This document shows, piece after piece, positions 1-9,008 of a stretch of 64,000 nucleotides of DNA. Source of the stretch: Natronosalvus rutilus. GTDB lineage: Archaea; Halobacteriota; Halobacteria; Halobacteriales; Natrialbaceae. The DNA lies in assembly GCF_024204665.1 (NCBI RefSeq), contig NZ_CP100355.1, positions 620,001 to 684,000 on the forward strand, in the 5' to 3' direction. The notes under the pieces were generated by a model. The model saw only the letters and a program-made list of their open reading frames with translations, was not told the DNA's origin and ran no database searches. Position 1 is the stretch's first letter. Every line of letters starts with the position of its first letter. A program made the position numbers and the translations under genes.

Positions 1-483
1 CAGGGAGTCGCCGTCCCGGAGGAGGTAGTAGAGCAAGAAGAGCGCCACGCCGATGCCGATAGCCGTGTGTGTGAGCCCCGCCAGTAGTTCCGGACTCCGT
101 TCCAGGAGCGTCTGTCCCGCGGTACGGGCCCACTCCATGGCCGTCGACTCGAGGTCGACCCCAAATCGCTGGGCGACCGACTGGAAGGGCTCGAGCGGAA
201 GCGAATCGGCGTCGGCGCCTTCGACGAGGGCACGGGCGTCGCGAAAGACGTACGCCACGACGATCACGACGGGGACGATGGCGAGGAGCAGTGCCAGCAA
301 GACGAGCGAAAACGCAGCGATAGTGGGCGAGGTTCGTTGCTCCAGGCGACGCTGGGCCGGCGTCAGCACGAACGCGAGGAGGACGGCGGCCAGCACGTAC
401 TGGATGTACGGGAGGACGAGTTGTGCCGACAACAGCAGGAGGACGGTGATGAGAACGAGCAACGTCCCTCTCGATCGGTTCAC
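1..483 (-). CDS. AI-2E family transporter (PerM type), N-terminal part
   Basis: Reading the minus strand from a GTG at 483 gives an open frame that runs off the left edge (161 codons, no stop). It begins MNRSRGTLLVLITVLLLLSA and continues into a second hydrophobic stretch (PYIQYVLAAVLLAFVLTPAQ), a third (FSLVLLALLLAIVPVVIVVAYVF), a soluble segment of about 75 residues, and another membrane helix ending LLYYLLRDGDSL. Paired N-terminal helices, a long external segment and a YYLLRDG motif are typical of the AI-2E/PerM family, which has about eight membrane spans and about 330-400 residues, so roughly half is present. The family exports small molecules or exchanges ions; no substrate can be inferred here. 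The frame was read directly because it lacks an ATG. An ATG-less 66-residue ORF immediately upstream on the same strand is not supported. Confidence 0.8.
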   Translation of the reverse strand, partial: MNRSRGTLLVLITVLLLLSAQLVLPYIQYVLAAVLLAFVLTPAQRRLEQRTSPTIAAFSLVLLALLLAIVPVVIVVAYVFRDARALVEGADADSLPLEPFQSVAQRFGVDLESTAMEWARTAGQTLLERSPELLAGLTHTAIGIGVALFLLYYLLRDGDSL

Positions 484-716
484 ACCTCGAACTCAACGGG
501 GAGGGGGTTAAAAGCGGTGGCGGCAGGTACAGGCCGACGGCGGTGTACGGTCGAGAGCGACGGCCTGGACGCCGCCGAAGGTGCCTGCATGAAGATCCGA
601 TTACTGCTGGGAAATCGGGGAAACACGGGATTGACCGGCGTAAACGGTTCGTACGTCTCGACTGTCTCGTCGCTCGTCACACGGGTTCAAGGCCGTGGTT
701 CACGAGAGAATCACGT

Positions 717-1436
717 ATGTCGACCCAGCTCGACCCGCTCTCGCTCTCGGCCGACCTCCTCTACACGGTCAAGACGGACGGGGAGCGGGGCGCTCTCCGC
801 GACCATCTCGCCACGCTCGAGCGAGCGCGACTCGACCGAGCGATCGGCGGCCGCGCGGAGAAACTCGCCTTCTGGCTCAACTGCTACAATGCCTACGTAC
901 AGATCCTCCTCGAGGACGACCCCTCGTTGCTCGAGGGTGGTGTGCTCGACCGTTGGAAGTTCTTCGCCAGGGATCGCGTTCCGATCGCCGGCGTCTGGCT
1001 GAGTCTCAACGACATTCAGCACGGACTCCTTCGTGGGTCGAGCCATCCCTGGGGGATGGGATACCTGCCGCGACCGTTCCCGACGGCCTTCGAGCGCCGG
1101 TTTCGACTCGAGTCGGTCGATCCCAGGATCCACTTCGCGCTGAACTGCGGCACCGAAAGCTGTCCCCCGGTGGCCGTCTATAGCCCGTCAGACGTCGAGA
1201 CAGAACTCGAGACCGCGACCGACTGGTTCCTCGAGGAGAACGTGAGCTACCAGCCACGAGAGCGCGTCGCCCGCGTGCCGCGCGTCTTCCTCTGGTACCG
1301 CGGCGATTTCGGTGGCTCGAGCGGGATTCGGTCGTTCCTCGAGCGCTACGACGTGATTCCGCCCGGCGTGACGCCGACGCTCCAGTACGACGAGTACGAC
1401 TGGTCGATGGATCTGGGGGATTATCGTCGAAAGTAA
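717..1436 (+). CDS. DUF547 domain protein
   Basis: Encodes 239 residues from the ATG at 717. The same frame is open further upstream, but that part is basic and non-haloarchaeal in composition, so the internal ATG is preferred. The protein has the hallmarks of DUF547: KLAFWLNCYNAYVQ (residues about 44-57), a DIQHGLLRG segment with its histidine, and the cysteine-containing block FALNCGTESCPPV followed by LxxATDWFLEE. The DUF547 fold resembles a thiol-protease or transglutaminase-like fold, but no activity is established, so the function is unknown. There is no signal peptide or membrane segment. It is divergent from the AI-2E-type gene, with a shared upstream region of about 230 bp, and converges with the isopentenyl-diphosphate isomerase gene. 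Confidence 0.85.
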   Translation: MSTQLDPLSLSADLLYTVKTDGERGALRDHLATLERARLDRAIGGRAEKLAFWLNCYNAYVQILLEDDPSLLEGGVLDRWKFFARDRVPIAGVWLSLNDIQHGLLRGSSHPWGMGYLPRPFPTAFERRFRLESVDPRIHFALNCGTESCPPVAVYSPSDVETELETATDWFLEENVSYQPRERVARVPRVFLWYRGDFGGSSGIRSFLERYDVIPPGVTPTLQYDEYDWSMDLGDYRRK

Positions 1437-1559
1437 CTCGTCGGGCCCTCGATGGCCGGATCAGGCCAAAACGGACCGAAGCGGGTCGAAACGGACCGAA
1501 GCGGGCCGCCGGCGTCATTCCGGCCAGGGGACCTCAGCGTCGTTGCCGGTCCGAAGACC

Positions 1560-2627
1560 TCAGTGCCCGCGCCCTTGACCCTCGAGGTACTCCTTCGTTC
1601 GCCCGAGCACGACGTACTCGGCCCGCTGGAGATCCGCCACCGATTCCGACCCCGTGACGAACATCGCCGTCTCGAGTTCGACGCGGAGGGTCTCGAGGAG
1701 GTCGACGACCGCCTCGGTTCCCTGCCCGGCTGGCGAGAGGAACGGCTTGGCGAGACCGCCAGCCTGCGCACCGAGGGCGATGGCCTTCGCCACGTCCAGA
1801 CCCGAGCGAACGCCCCCGCTGGCGATCACGGTATCGTGGACGCTCGCGGCCTCGAGCGTGCTCACCGCGGTCGGGACGCCCCAGGCCCGGAAGCGTCGCC
1901 CGACGTGTTCCTGGCGGGTCGCGCCGACGGCGGCAGCCCGGTAGGACTCGATGCCCGACCACGTCGTCCCGCCCTTTCCGGCGACGTCGATGGCGTCGAC
2001 GCCCGCCGCCGTCAGTCGCTCGGCGGTGCCTCGGGCGATGCCATTGCCCGTCTCCTTGACGATCACCGGCACCGAGAGTTCGCTTGCGACCGTTTCGATG
2101 GCCTCGAGACAGCCGCGCGCGTCGACGTCGCCCTCGGGCTGGACCGCCTCCTGGAGGAAGTTGAGGTGGATCGCCATCGCGTCCGCATCGATCATCTCCA
2201 CGGCGCGCTCGACGTCGCTCACGTCGTACTCGAGCAACTGGGCGACGCCGACGTTGCCGTAGAGGAAGGCGTCGGGGCCGGCCTCCCTGACCACGGTGTA
2301 GGACTCGAGGAGGTCCGGATCGTCGAGTTCGATCCCGGCGCGCTGGCTGCCGACGCCCATCGCGACGCCCGTCTCCTGGGCCGCGGCGGCGAGCGATCGG
2401 TTGATCTTCGTGGTGTTGGGGTGGCCGCCGGTCATGCTCTCGATGACGATGGGGGCCGCGAGTTCGTGGCCGAAGAGGTCCACGCTCGTATCGATTTCGT
2501 CCCGGTGGATCTCCGGCAGTGCCTCGTGAACGAGTTCGATATCCTCGAACCCGGTCCCCGAGGTCTCGACGTCTTCTTCTTCGATAATGCGGATGTGGTC
2601 GTCTTTGCGGTCGGATGTCTCGGGCAT
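1560..2627 (-). CDS. fni: Type 2 isopentenyl-diphosphate delta-isomerase
   Basis: 355 residues from the ATG at 2627 ([20 protein letters not shown]). Type 2 IPP isomerase is an FMN- and NADPH-dependent enzyme that interconverts IPP and DMAPP for archaeal isoprenoid lipids and carotenoids. Seen in sequence: the N-terminal RKDDHIRI motif, the FMN-barrel block [41 protein letters not shown], the [15 protein letters not shown] glycine-rich strand and the C-terminal [29 protein letters not shown] phosphate-binding segment. Length fits the family (about 340-360). The frame extends upstream to about 2930 in a basic, low-quality stretch, which is rejected as N-terminus. It stands alone, convergent with the DUF547 gene and divergent from the small membrane gene. 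Confidence 0.95.
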   Translation of the reverse strand: MPETSDRKDDHIRIIEEEDVETSGTGFEDIELVHEALPEIHRDEIDTSVDLFGHELAAPIVIESMTGGHPNTTKINRSLAAAAQETGVAMGVGSQRAGIELDDPDLLESYTVVREAGPDAFLYGNVGVAQLLEYDVSDVERAVEMIDADAMAIHLNFLQEAVQPEGDVDARGCLEAIETVASELSVPVIVKETGNGIARGTAERLTAAGVDAIDVAGKGGTTWSGIESYRAAAVGATRQEHVGRRFRAWGVPTAVSTLEAASVHDTVIASGGVRSGLDVAKAIALGAQAGGLAKPFLSPAGQGTEAVVDLLETLRVELETAMFVTGSESVADLQRAEYVVLGRTKEYLEGQGRGH

Positions 2628-2920
2628 CGCTTCGTCTCTGCTGTGTCGTTCGCCGGCGGTATTGAAAAGGTGTCCATTCGCGACGGTCGGTCGCCTACCC
2701 GATGCTATCGCCGGGTACCACACAATCGCCACCGTCGCTGAACCAGTTGTGACGTGGCCCAACTGTGGGCCGGTCGCGTGGTGTCGGAATCGTTCAGGGC
2801 CGCTCCGAGCCGTTCGCGACCCACTCGATCGACGACGAGACGGGGCGGAATCTCGACGACTCCACGGAAAGGCGTCCGACCGTTCCAGGGTTTTTGTGGC
2901 TGTCCGGCGAAGGCAACTCC

Positions 2921-3349
2921 ATGTGGCGAGCAATCGTCCTCGGGTTCAGCGTCGTCGAAACCCTGTTCCCCGACCGGATCATCGCGTGGGGAGAACGACA
3001 GGCGTTCGAGAATCCGAACGCCGGCGAGTTGCGCACGTGGACCATGCCGATGGCCCGACTCGAGGGCGTGCTGTTCGCGTGGCTCGCCCTCCGTGAACGA
3101 GAAAGCGCGCCGTCCATCGGGCCGGTTCTCGCCGTCCTCGGCGTACCAGCCCTCCTGGCCCCGAAGCGGTTCGTTCGAACGGCGCTCGAACTCGCCTACC
3201 GGAACCCGGACGATCTCGAGTTGAAACCGTGGGTGGTTCCGTTGACTCGAGCGATCGGTCTCTGCTACGTCGTCCTCGGCACCGTCGCCGGTCGCGTGTC
3301 GGCACCCGCCGAGGACTCGCGATCGGAGGAGAATACTCGCCTGGAGTAG
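2921..3349 (+). CDS. Small haloarchaeal membrane protein, function unknown
   Basis: 142 residues from the ATG at 2921 ([20 protein letters not shown]). The predicted protein has an N-terminal amphipathic or membrane-associated segment, a central hydrophobic helix ([13 protein letters not shown]), a second ([16 protein letters not shown]) and a third near the C-terminus ([17 protein letters not shown]), followed by an acidic tail. I recognise no catalytic motif and no named family with certainty. It lies between fni (divergent) and rpiA (convergent), so it is probably transcribed alone. An alternative upstream start in the same frame (2765) would add a charged stretch with poor coding character and is not preferred. 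Confidence 0.7.
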   Translation: MWRAIVLGFSVVETLFPDRIIAWGERQAFENPNAGELRTWTMPMARLEGVLFAWLALRERESAPSIGPVLAVLGVPALLAPKRFVRTALELAYRNPDDLELKPWVVPLTRAIGLCYVVLGTVAGRVSAPAEDSRSEENTRLE

Positions 3350-3432
3350 CGTCTTTCCCGTCGACGATAGGTGGGACGCGATAAACAGGACGTAAAACGC
3401 AAAACACGCGTCTCGACGTACCCGGCTTCGAG

Positions 3433-4146
3433 CTAGTACGACCGAACCTCGAGTCCGTCGTCGGTTCCGACGTACGTCGTGTCCGCGAAATCGACGAACA
3501 GGCCGTGCTCGAGGACGGCGGGAATCGACGAAAGGTCGCGGGCGAGGGCGGCCGGGTCGTCGATCGAACCGAATGCGCAGTCGAGAACGAGGTTCCCGTT
3601 GTCCGTGACCACGGGGCCGTCCTTGTGCGTCGCCATGCGGAGGGTCGGATCGCCGCCCAGGTCTTCAATGCGGTCCGCGACGACGGTGTGTGCCGCGGGG
3701 AGCACTTCGACTGGAACCGGCGCCTCGAGCACAGGGACGAGTTTCGAGGAATCCGCGACGACGACGAACCGGTCGGCCGCGGCGGCGACGAGCTTTTCGC
3801 GGGCGTGGGCCGCGCCGCCACCCTTGATCAGCGCCCTGTGGGCAGGGGAGTCGGGGTCGTCGACGACCTGATCAGCTCCGTCGATGGCCAGATCGATCCC
3901 GTCAACGGCGTCGAGGTCGGTCAGCGGGATACCGACGTCGAGGGCCAGTCGCCTGGACTGGAAGGAGGTCGCAATCCCTCGTATCTCGAGGCCGTCCGCG
4001 ACTGCACGGCCGAGTGCCTCGATGGCGTAGGCGGTCGTCGACCCGGTGCCGAGGCCGACGACCATCCCGTCCTCGACCTCCTCGGCTGCTCGTTCCCCCG
4101 CACGGCGCTTGTGGGCGTCGGCACCGCCCGACGATTTCGCGCTCAT
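3433..4146 (-). CDS. rpiA: Ribose-5-phosphate isomerase A
   Basis: 237 residues from the ATG at 4146. RpiA interconverts ribose 5-phosphate and ribulose 5-phosphate, feeding nucleotide synthesis. Haloarchaea lack the classical oxidative pentose phosphate branch, so this is likely the route to PRPP. Signature blocks are visible: GLGTGSTTAYAIEAL (phosphate loop, about residues 31-45), DLAIDGADQVV, the active-site run LIKGGGAAHAREKLVAAAADRFVVVADSSKLV and, near the C-terminus, GNLVLDCAFG. The length matches the family (about 220-240). The open frame continues about 80 codons upstream to 4392, but that stretch overlaps the divergent ABC gene and lacks family similarity, so MSAKSSGGADAHKRRAGE is taken as the N-terminus. 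Confidence 0.95.
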   Translation of the reverse strand: MSAKSSGGADAHKRRAGERAAEEVEDGMVVGLGTGSTTAYAIEALGRAVADGLEIRGIATSFQSRRLALDVGIPLTDLDAVDGIDLAIDGADQVVDDPDSPAHRALIKGGGAAHAREKLVAAAADRFVVVADSSKLVPVLEAPVPVEVLPAAHTVVADRIEDLGGDPTLRMATHKDGPVVTDNGNLVLDCAFGSIDDPAALARDLSSIPAVLEHGLFVDFADTTYVGTDDGLEVRSY

Positions 4147-4303
4147 ACCGTCACGAGCGGGCGGCGGCGGGAAAAACGTAGCCCTCGAGGTCGACCCTCG
4201 GTCGGCTGATCGAGACGAGTCGAGACCAACTCGGTCGGCGATCGCGGCGAGTCGACCCCACCCCGCCAAAGTTTTTGGCTCGAGCGAGCCTTGTAGAGGG
4301 ACG

Positions 4304-5202
4304 ATGGGACCGAGCGACGACGCGGTGACGATGACCGACGTGCGAAAGACGTACCGCGTCGGCGAACCGGTACACGCCCTCGACGGCGTCACGCTGTCGA
4401 TCCCGCGCGGGTCCTACACGGCCATCATGGGCCCGAGCGGATCGGGGAAGTCGACGCTGATGAACCTCGTCGGCTGTCTCGACACCCCGACGTCGGGCAC
4501 CGTCGCCGTCGACGGGGAAGACATTTCGACGCTCTCGGAACGCGAGCGCACCCGCCTGCGGGGAACTAGGGTCGGATTCGTCTTCCAGACGTTCAACCTG
4601 ATGCCGCGGTTGAACGCCCTCGAGAACGTGGCCCTCCCCCAGTTGTTTCGCAGTGTCGGCCGGACGGAGCGCCACGACCGTGCGCGAAACCTGCTCGAGC
4701 GCGTCGGACTCGGCGACCGACTCGATCACCTCCCGAACGAGTTATCGGGCGGCCAGCGCCAGCGGGTCGCCCTCGCCCGCGCGCTGGTGAACGATCCGGC
4801 GATCGTGCTCGCCGACGAACCCTCCGGCAACCTGGACACCAAAACGGAGGCGGACGTGCTCGACCTCTTCGAGGAGTTCCACGACGCCGGGACGACGCTC
4901 ATCGTCGTCACGCACGAGCGCCACGTCGCCGAACGCGCCGATCGCATCGTCCACCTGCTGGACGGGAACGTCGAACGAATCGAGTCGCTTGAAGGTGGGA
5001 GTGAGAAGGCGTCCTCCGGTGGCGATTCTCGAGTGGAAACGAAGGGGTCTAGCGAGGGGGTTCGGAGCGAAATGGTGGACGAAGGAACTGCTGGTCGAAC
5101 CTCGATTAATGGTGTGTCTTCGGACGATAACGATCCCACCGTGAGTGATCATGACCCCACCGCGAGCCAAGACGACCCCACCACGAGCGAGGAGGAGCGC
5201 TG

Positions 5203-5203
<1 letters not shown>
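4304..5203 (+). CDS. ABC transporter ATP-binding protein, MacB/LolD type
   Basis: 299 residues from the ATG at 4304. Walker A GPSGSGKST (about 46-54), Q-loop FVFQTFNLMPRL, signature LSGGQRQRVALARAL, Walker B IVLADEPSGNLD and the switch HERHVAERADRIVHLLDG are all intact and of the LolD/MacB class that works with FtsX-like permeases. The ATPase core ends near residue 230. A hydrophilic tail of about 65 residues follows that is not part of the family core; it is rich in Ser, Glu and Asp and carries repeated DPT units (NDPTVSDHDPTASQDDPTTSEE). The coding sequence of the tail contains an ORB-like 21-mer (5028-5048). The stop overlaps the start of the permease by one base (TGATG), indicating translational coupling. 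Cargo is unknown: peptide, antimicrobial or lipoprotein export are all possible. Confidence 0.93.
5028..5048 (+). other. ORB-like element inside the ABC ATPase tail
   Basis: The plus strand carries CTCGAGTG followed by the core GAAACGAAGGGGT. It differs at a single base from the element at 13382-13402 in the gene-free region. The core resembles archaeal origin recognition boxes (GAAAC plus a G-string, bound by Orc1/Cdc6 proteins). It lies in the non-conserved C-terminal tail of the ATPase gene, where the amino-acid sequence is under little constraint. Whether it binds Orc is unknown. Confidence 0.45.
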
Positions 5204-6516
<1,313 letters not shown>

Positions 6517-6544
6517 GCGTCGGTCGCGGTCGATTGGGTCGGAA

Positions 6545-7171
6545 CTATCGGCGGTCTCGCTCGTGTCGCCGATTCGATTCTGGCTCTAGATCCGTTTGTC
6601 GGCGTTCCGATTCGGGTTCGAGATCCGTTTGTCGGCGTTCCGATTCGGGTTCGAGATCCGCTCGTCGACGTTCCGATTCGTATTCTGAATTGCGTTCTGA
6701 ATCGTATCCTGAATCGAGTTCTCGACGATCCGGTCCGCGAGAAGTGTCGTCCGCGCTGCTCGTCGGCGTGAGCCCGAGTGATCGCTGGAGCCGACGCCGT
6801 TCGTCCGGGTATTCGGCAGCGAGCATCGATCCAACGAAGCCTCCGACGGCCGCGCCGCCAATGGTGTAGAGACAGGTGGCGACGCCGAACGCGAGGACGA
6901 AGAACAGCACGAGAGCGAACCCCTCCACGGGGAATCCACTAAGGGCTGCACCGAAGCCGAACAGTCCAAGGAACAGGAAGAGTACGCCGGCGATCGGCAC
7001 GGTCATGATCGCCCCCGCGAGCGCACCCGAAACGGTCCCCCTACGAGCGTCGCGGCCCTCGAGGAATCCGGACGCTGCACCGCCCAGGACGGTCGAAAAC
7101 GGGAGAAACGAGAGAACGACCCCGACGATCGCTCCGATGACCGCGTGAACTGGCGTCGACGAGCGGACCAT
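6545..7171 (-). CDS. DUF5518-type membrane protein with repetitive charged tail
   Basis: 208 residues from the ATG at 7171 (MVRSSTPVHAVIGAIVGVVL). The N-terminal ~125 residues hold four hydrophobic segments (VIGAIVGVVLSFLPFSTVLGG; GTVSGALAGAIMTVPIAGVLFLFLGLFGFG; FALVLFFVLAFGVATCLYTIGGAAVGGFVG) in the glycine-rich arrangement of the haloarchaeal DUF5518 family; the family call is from memory of the pattern. The last ~80 residues are a hydrophilic tail built of 11-residue repeats (SERRQTDLEPE) encoded by 33-bp DNA repeats. Function is unknown. The frame continues upstream to 7300, but that part overlaps the degenerate repeats before the thiamine-type binding protein and is not family-like. Confidence 0.7.
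   Translation of the reverse strand: MVRSSTPVHAVIGAIVGVVLSFLPFSTVLGGAASGFLEGRDARRGTVSGALAGAIMTVPIAGVLFLFLGLFGFGAALSGFPVEGFALVLFFVLAFGVATCLYTIGGAAVGGFVGSMLAAEYPDERRRLQRSLGLTPTSSADDTSRGPDRRELDSGYDSERNSEYESERRRADLEPESERRQTDLEPESERRQTDLEPESNRRHERDRR
6562..6693. repeat. 33-bp tandem repeat inside the DUF5518-type gene
   Basis: Two perfect consecutive 33-bp units (6595-6627 and 6628-6660) are flanked by a diverged unit on each side. The unit is in frame and encodes an 11-residue charged repeat (on the minus strand SERRQTDLEPE). Shorter repeats based on CTGAATCG follow at about 6684-6720. Copy number probably varies between strains by slippage. Confidence 0.85.
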
Positions 7172-7285
7172 ACGCGAACGTATGACGCCGAGTTGGAAAA
7201 ACACCGTACCCTCGAGAGAGGTATCGTAGATCCGACACTCGTGGAGAGTGTGAGAGTCGATCCTCGAGATGTGATGTGTTTCCAG

Positions 7286-7389
7286 GGAATCGAGAAACAA
7301 TGCAGTCTCGAAAGTTCAAGGAGCGACGCAGTCTCGAAGTGTCGAGAAACGACACGATATCAGGGGACCGAGAAGAGACGCAATCTCGA
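7286..7389. repeat. Degenerate 26-bp tandem repeat upstream of the thiamine-type binding gene
   Basis: Four 26-bp units can be aligned (7286-7311, 7312-7337, 7338-7363, 7364-7389). Shared features are a CGAGAAACRA-like left half and GCAGTCTCGA, GCAGTCTCGA, diverged, and GCAATCTCGA right ends. The spacing of the GCARTCTCGA motif (7302, 7328, 7380) is exactly 26 and 52 bp. Twenty-six is not a multiple of three and the stretch lies outside genes, so it is not coding. It is a possible leftover repeat array or operator array. Confidence 0.6.
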
Positions 7390-7450
7390 GCAACAACCTT
7401 TGAACGCGTTGACATCGGACTTATGCACCAGCGCGACGATATCTCGCACG

Positions 7451-8854
7451 ATGGGACTGGATCGACGGTCGTACCTTCGCGTCGCAACCGGATCCACGAC
7501 GCTCGCCCTGACGACGCTCGCGGGTTGTGCCACCCGCGAATCGGAACCAGAGCCACAGGAGCCAGACGGCGACGACGAACCCGACGAACCCAAGGACGAA
7601 GGCGTCCTTCGAGTCGCGACGACGGACGCGTTCGCCCACGGCGAGAATCCCGCCTCAGCCTGGCTCAAAACCCAGTTCGAGGAGACGTTTGACAACGTCG
7701 AAGTCAACTGGGTTATTCCCGAATCGGGCATCGGTCACTACGTCGAACGCGAGCAGCGCGGATTTCTCCCGGACGTCGACGCCTACGTCGGCCTCTCGGC
7801 CGCTGACCTCGCGACCGTCGACCACAACCTCGAGGAGGGCGGCCTGTTTCGCGAACTCAACCGGGATCGAATCGAGACGCTCGACGGTGTCCTCGACGGC
7901 CTCGACATCGAGGATCCCGACGGGCGAATCGTCCCGGTCAGCACGCAGTACTCCTGCCTGATGGTCGACGAGACCCGTATCGACCCACCCACCCAACTCG
8001 AGGAACTCGGCGAACCGGCCTACGCCGACTCGCTGCTCACCCCGACGCCGTCCCGCGGTCGGGGCGGCGCCTTCCTCGACTGGCTGTTCGAGTCCGTCGG
8101 TCCCGACGACACACTGGCCCTCTGGGCCGAACTCGAGGACAACGGACTCGACGTCTACGACACCTGGGTCGAGACGTTACTGGCGTACGCCGAGCGCACT
8201 CGACCGATGACCGTCGCCTACGCGGCGGATGCGCTCGCGGCGATCGACCGGGCAGTGACGTCAGATACCGACGAAACACGGGGGAGCGAGCAAAACGAAA
8301 CTGACGGCCCGGACAATGCGACCGACGAAACCGGGGCTGACGGCCAGGGTGCCACCGATTCGGGCACGGACGACGACGCCAACGAATCGGGTGCAGACGA
8401 CGGGTCGGATGCGGACGGCGGCGGTTCCAACGGCGAGGACTCGAGCGCAGACGACGACTCGGGGGACGACTCGAACGCGGACGACCCGGACGATGAATCG
8501 GCCGACGAAGCGACCGACATCGGCGGCGACCCCGATCAGTACCAGGTCACATACCTCGACGGGGAGGCCTACGCCGAACCCCTCCAGATGGCCATCTTCG
8601 AAAACGCGATCAACGTCGACCTGGCCTACACGTTCCTCGAGTTCGCGCTCTCACCGGAGATTCAGGCCGGACTCGCTCCACGCCTCGGGCAGTACCCGGT
8701 GCACCCCATCGCCGAACTCGAGTTTCCCGAGGAGTTCGGCGTCTACGCCGACCACGCCGAGGACCCGCCGTCCGTCGTGACGTTTTCGTACGAAACCCGC
8801 CGGGACGACCTCCCAGCGTGGCGCGGTGCCTGGGAGGAGGAGTTCGGCTACTGA
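7451..8854 (+). CDS. Thiamine-type (TbpA/ThiB) ABC substrate-binding lipoprotein
   Basis: 467 residues from the ATG at 7451. The N-terminus MGLDRRSYLRVATGSTTLALTTLAGC has a twin-arginine motif and a lipobox (LAGC, Cys26), so a membrane-anchored Tat lipoprotein is predicted. Residues 50-268 and 360-467 follow the TbpA/ThiB class: LRVATTDAF, the GLSAADL and STQYSCLMVDE blocks, RPMTVAYAAD, then QYQVTYLDGEAYAEPLQM and AYTFLEFALSPEIQ. Between them, residues about 270-358 are an acidic Asp/Ser/Gly/Asn-rich insertion with no fold-like features. No permease or ATPase lies next to it, so its transporter must be encoded elsewhere. I looked for a TPP riboswitch upstream and saw none. Substrate (thiamine or a related pyrimidine) is inferred from family only. 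Confidence 0.82.
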   Translation: MGLDRRSYLRVATGSTTLALTTLAGCATRESEPEPQEPDGDDEPDEPKDEGVLRVATTDAFAHGENPASAWLKTQFEETFDNVEVNWVIPESGIGHYVEREQRGFLPDVDAYVGLSAADLATVDHNLEEGGLFRELNRDRIETLDGVLDGLDIEDPDGRIVPVSTQYSCLMVDETRIDPPTQLEELGEPAYADSLLTPTPSRGRGGAFLDWLFESVGPDDTLALWAELEDNGLDVYDTWVETLLAYAERTRPMTVAYAADALAAIDRAVTSDTDETRGSEQNETDGPDNATDETGADGQGATDSGTDDDANESGADDGSDADGGGSNGEDSSADDDSGDDSNADDPDDESADEATDIGGDPDQYQVTYLDGEAYAEPLQMAIFENAINVDLAYTFLEFALSPEIQAGLAPRLGQYPVHPIAELEFPEEFGVYADHAEDPPSVVTFSYETRRDDLPAWRGAWEEEFGY

Positions 8855-8897
8855 GAACGCCGCGAGCGGGCGTTGAAGCGGGCGTTGCCGGAATTTC

Positions 8898-8981
8898 CTG
8901 CAGCGAGAAGTTTGAGGCGTCTCGACGAGAAGTCGGGGCGTCGGGGCGGGAGGTCAGGGTGTCTCGGCGAGAAGTCGGGGT
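8898..8981. repeat. 21-bp degenerate tandem repeat after the thiamine-type binding gene
   Basis: Four 21-bp units (8898-8918, 8919-8939, 8940-8960, 8961-8981) with the theme GTCTCGRCGAGAAGTCGGGG. Units 2 and 4 are nearly identical. It lies between the convergent binding-protein and helicase genes, and is unlikely to be translated. Confidence 0.7.
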
Positions 8982-9008
8982 ACATCTTGCTGCGAAGATG
9001 GTGATGCC

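Noticed and set aside
480..680. 66-residue minus-strand open frame before the AI-2E-type gene
   Set aside because: No family or membrane signal, and the AI-2E protein is better explained by the GTG at 483.
1452..2741. Long plus-strand open frame (429 residues) over fni
   Set aside because: It is antisense to the clearly conserved IPP isomerase, and its product has no recognisable family; high-GC DNA creates such shadow frames.
7172..7450. TPP (THI-box) riboswitch before the thiamine-type binding protein
   Set aside because: No CUGAGA-type core helices seen; the region is made of degenerate 26-bp repeats.
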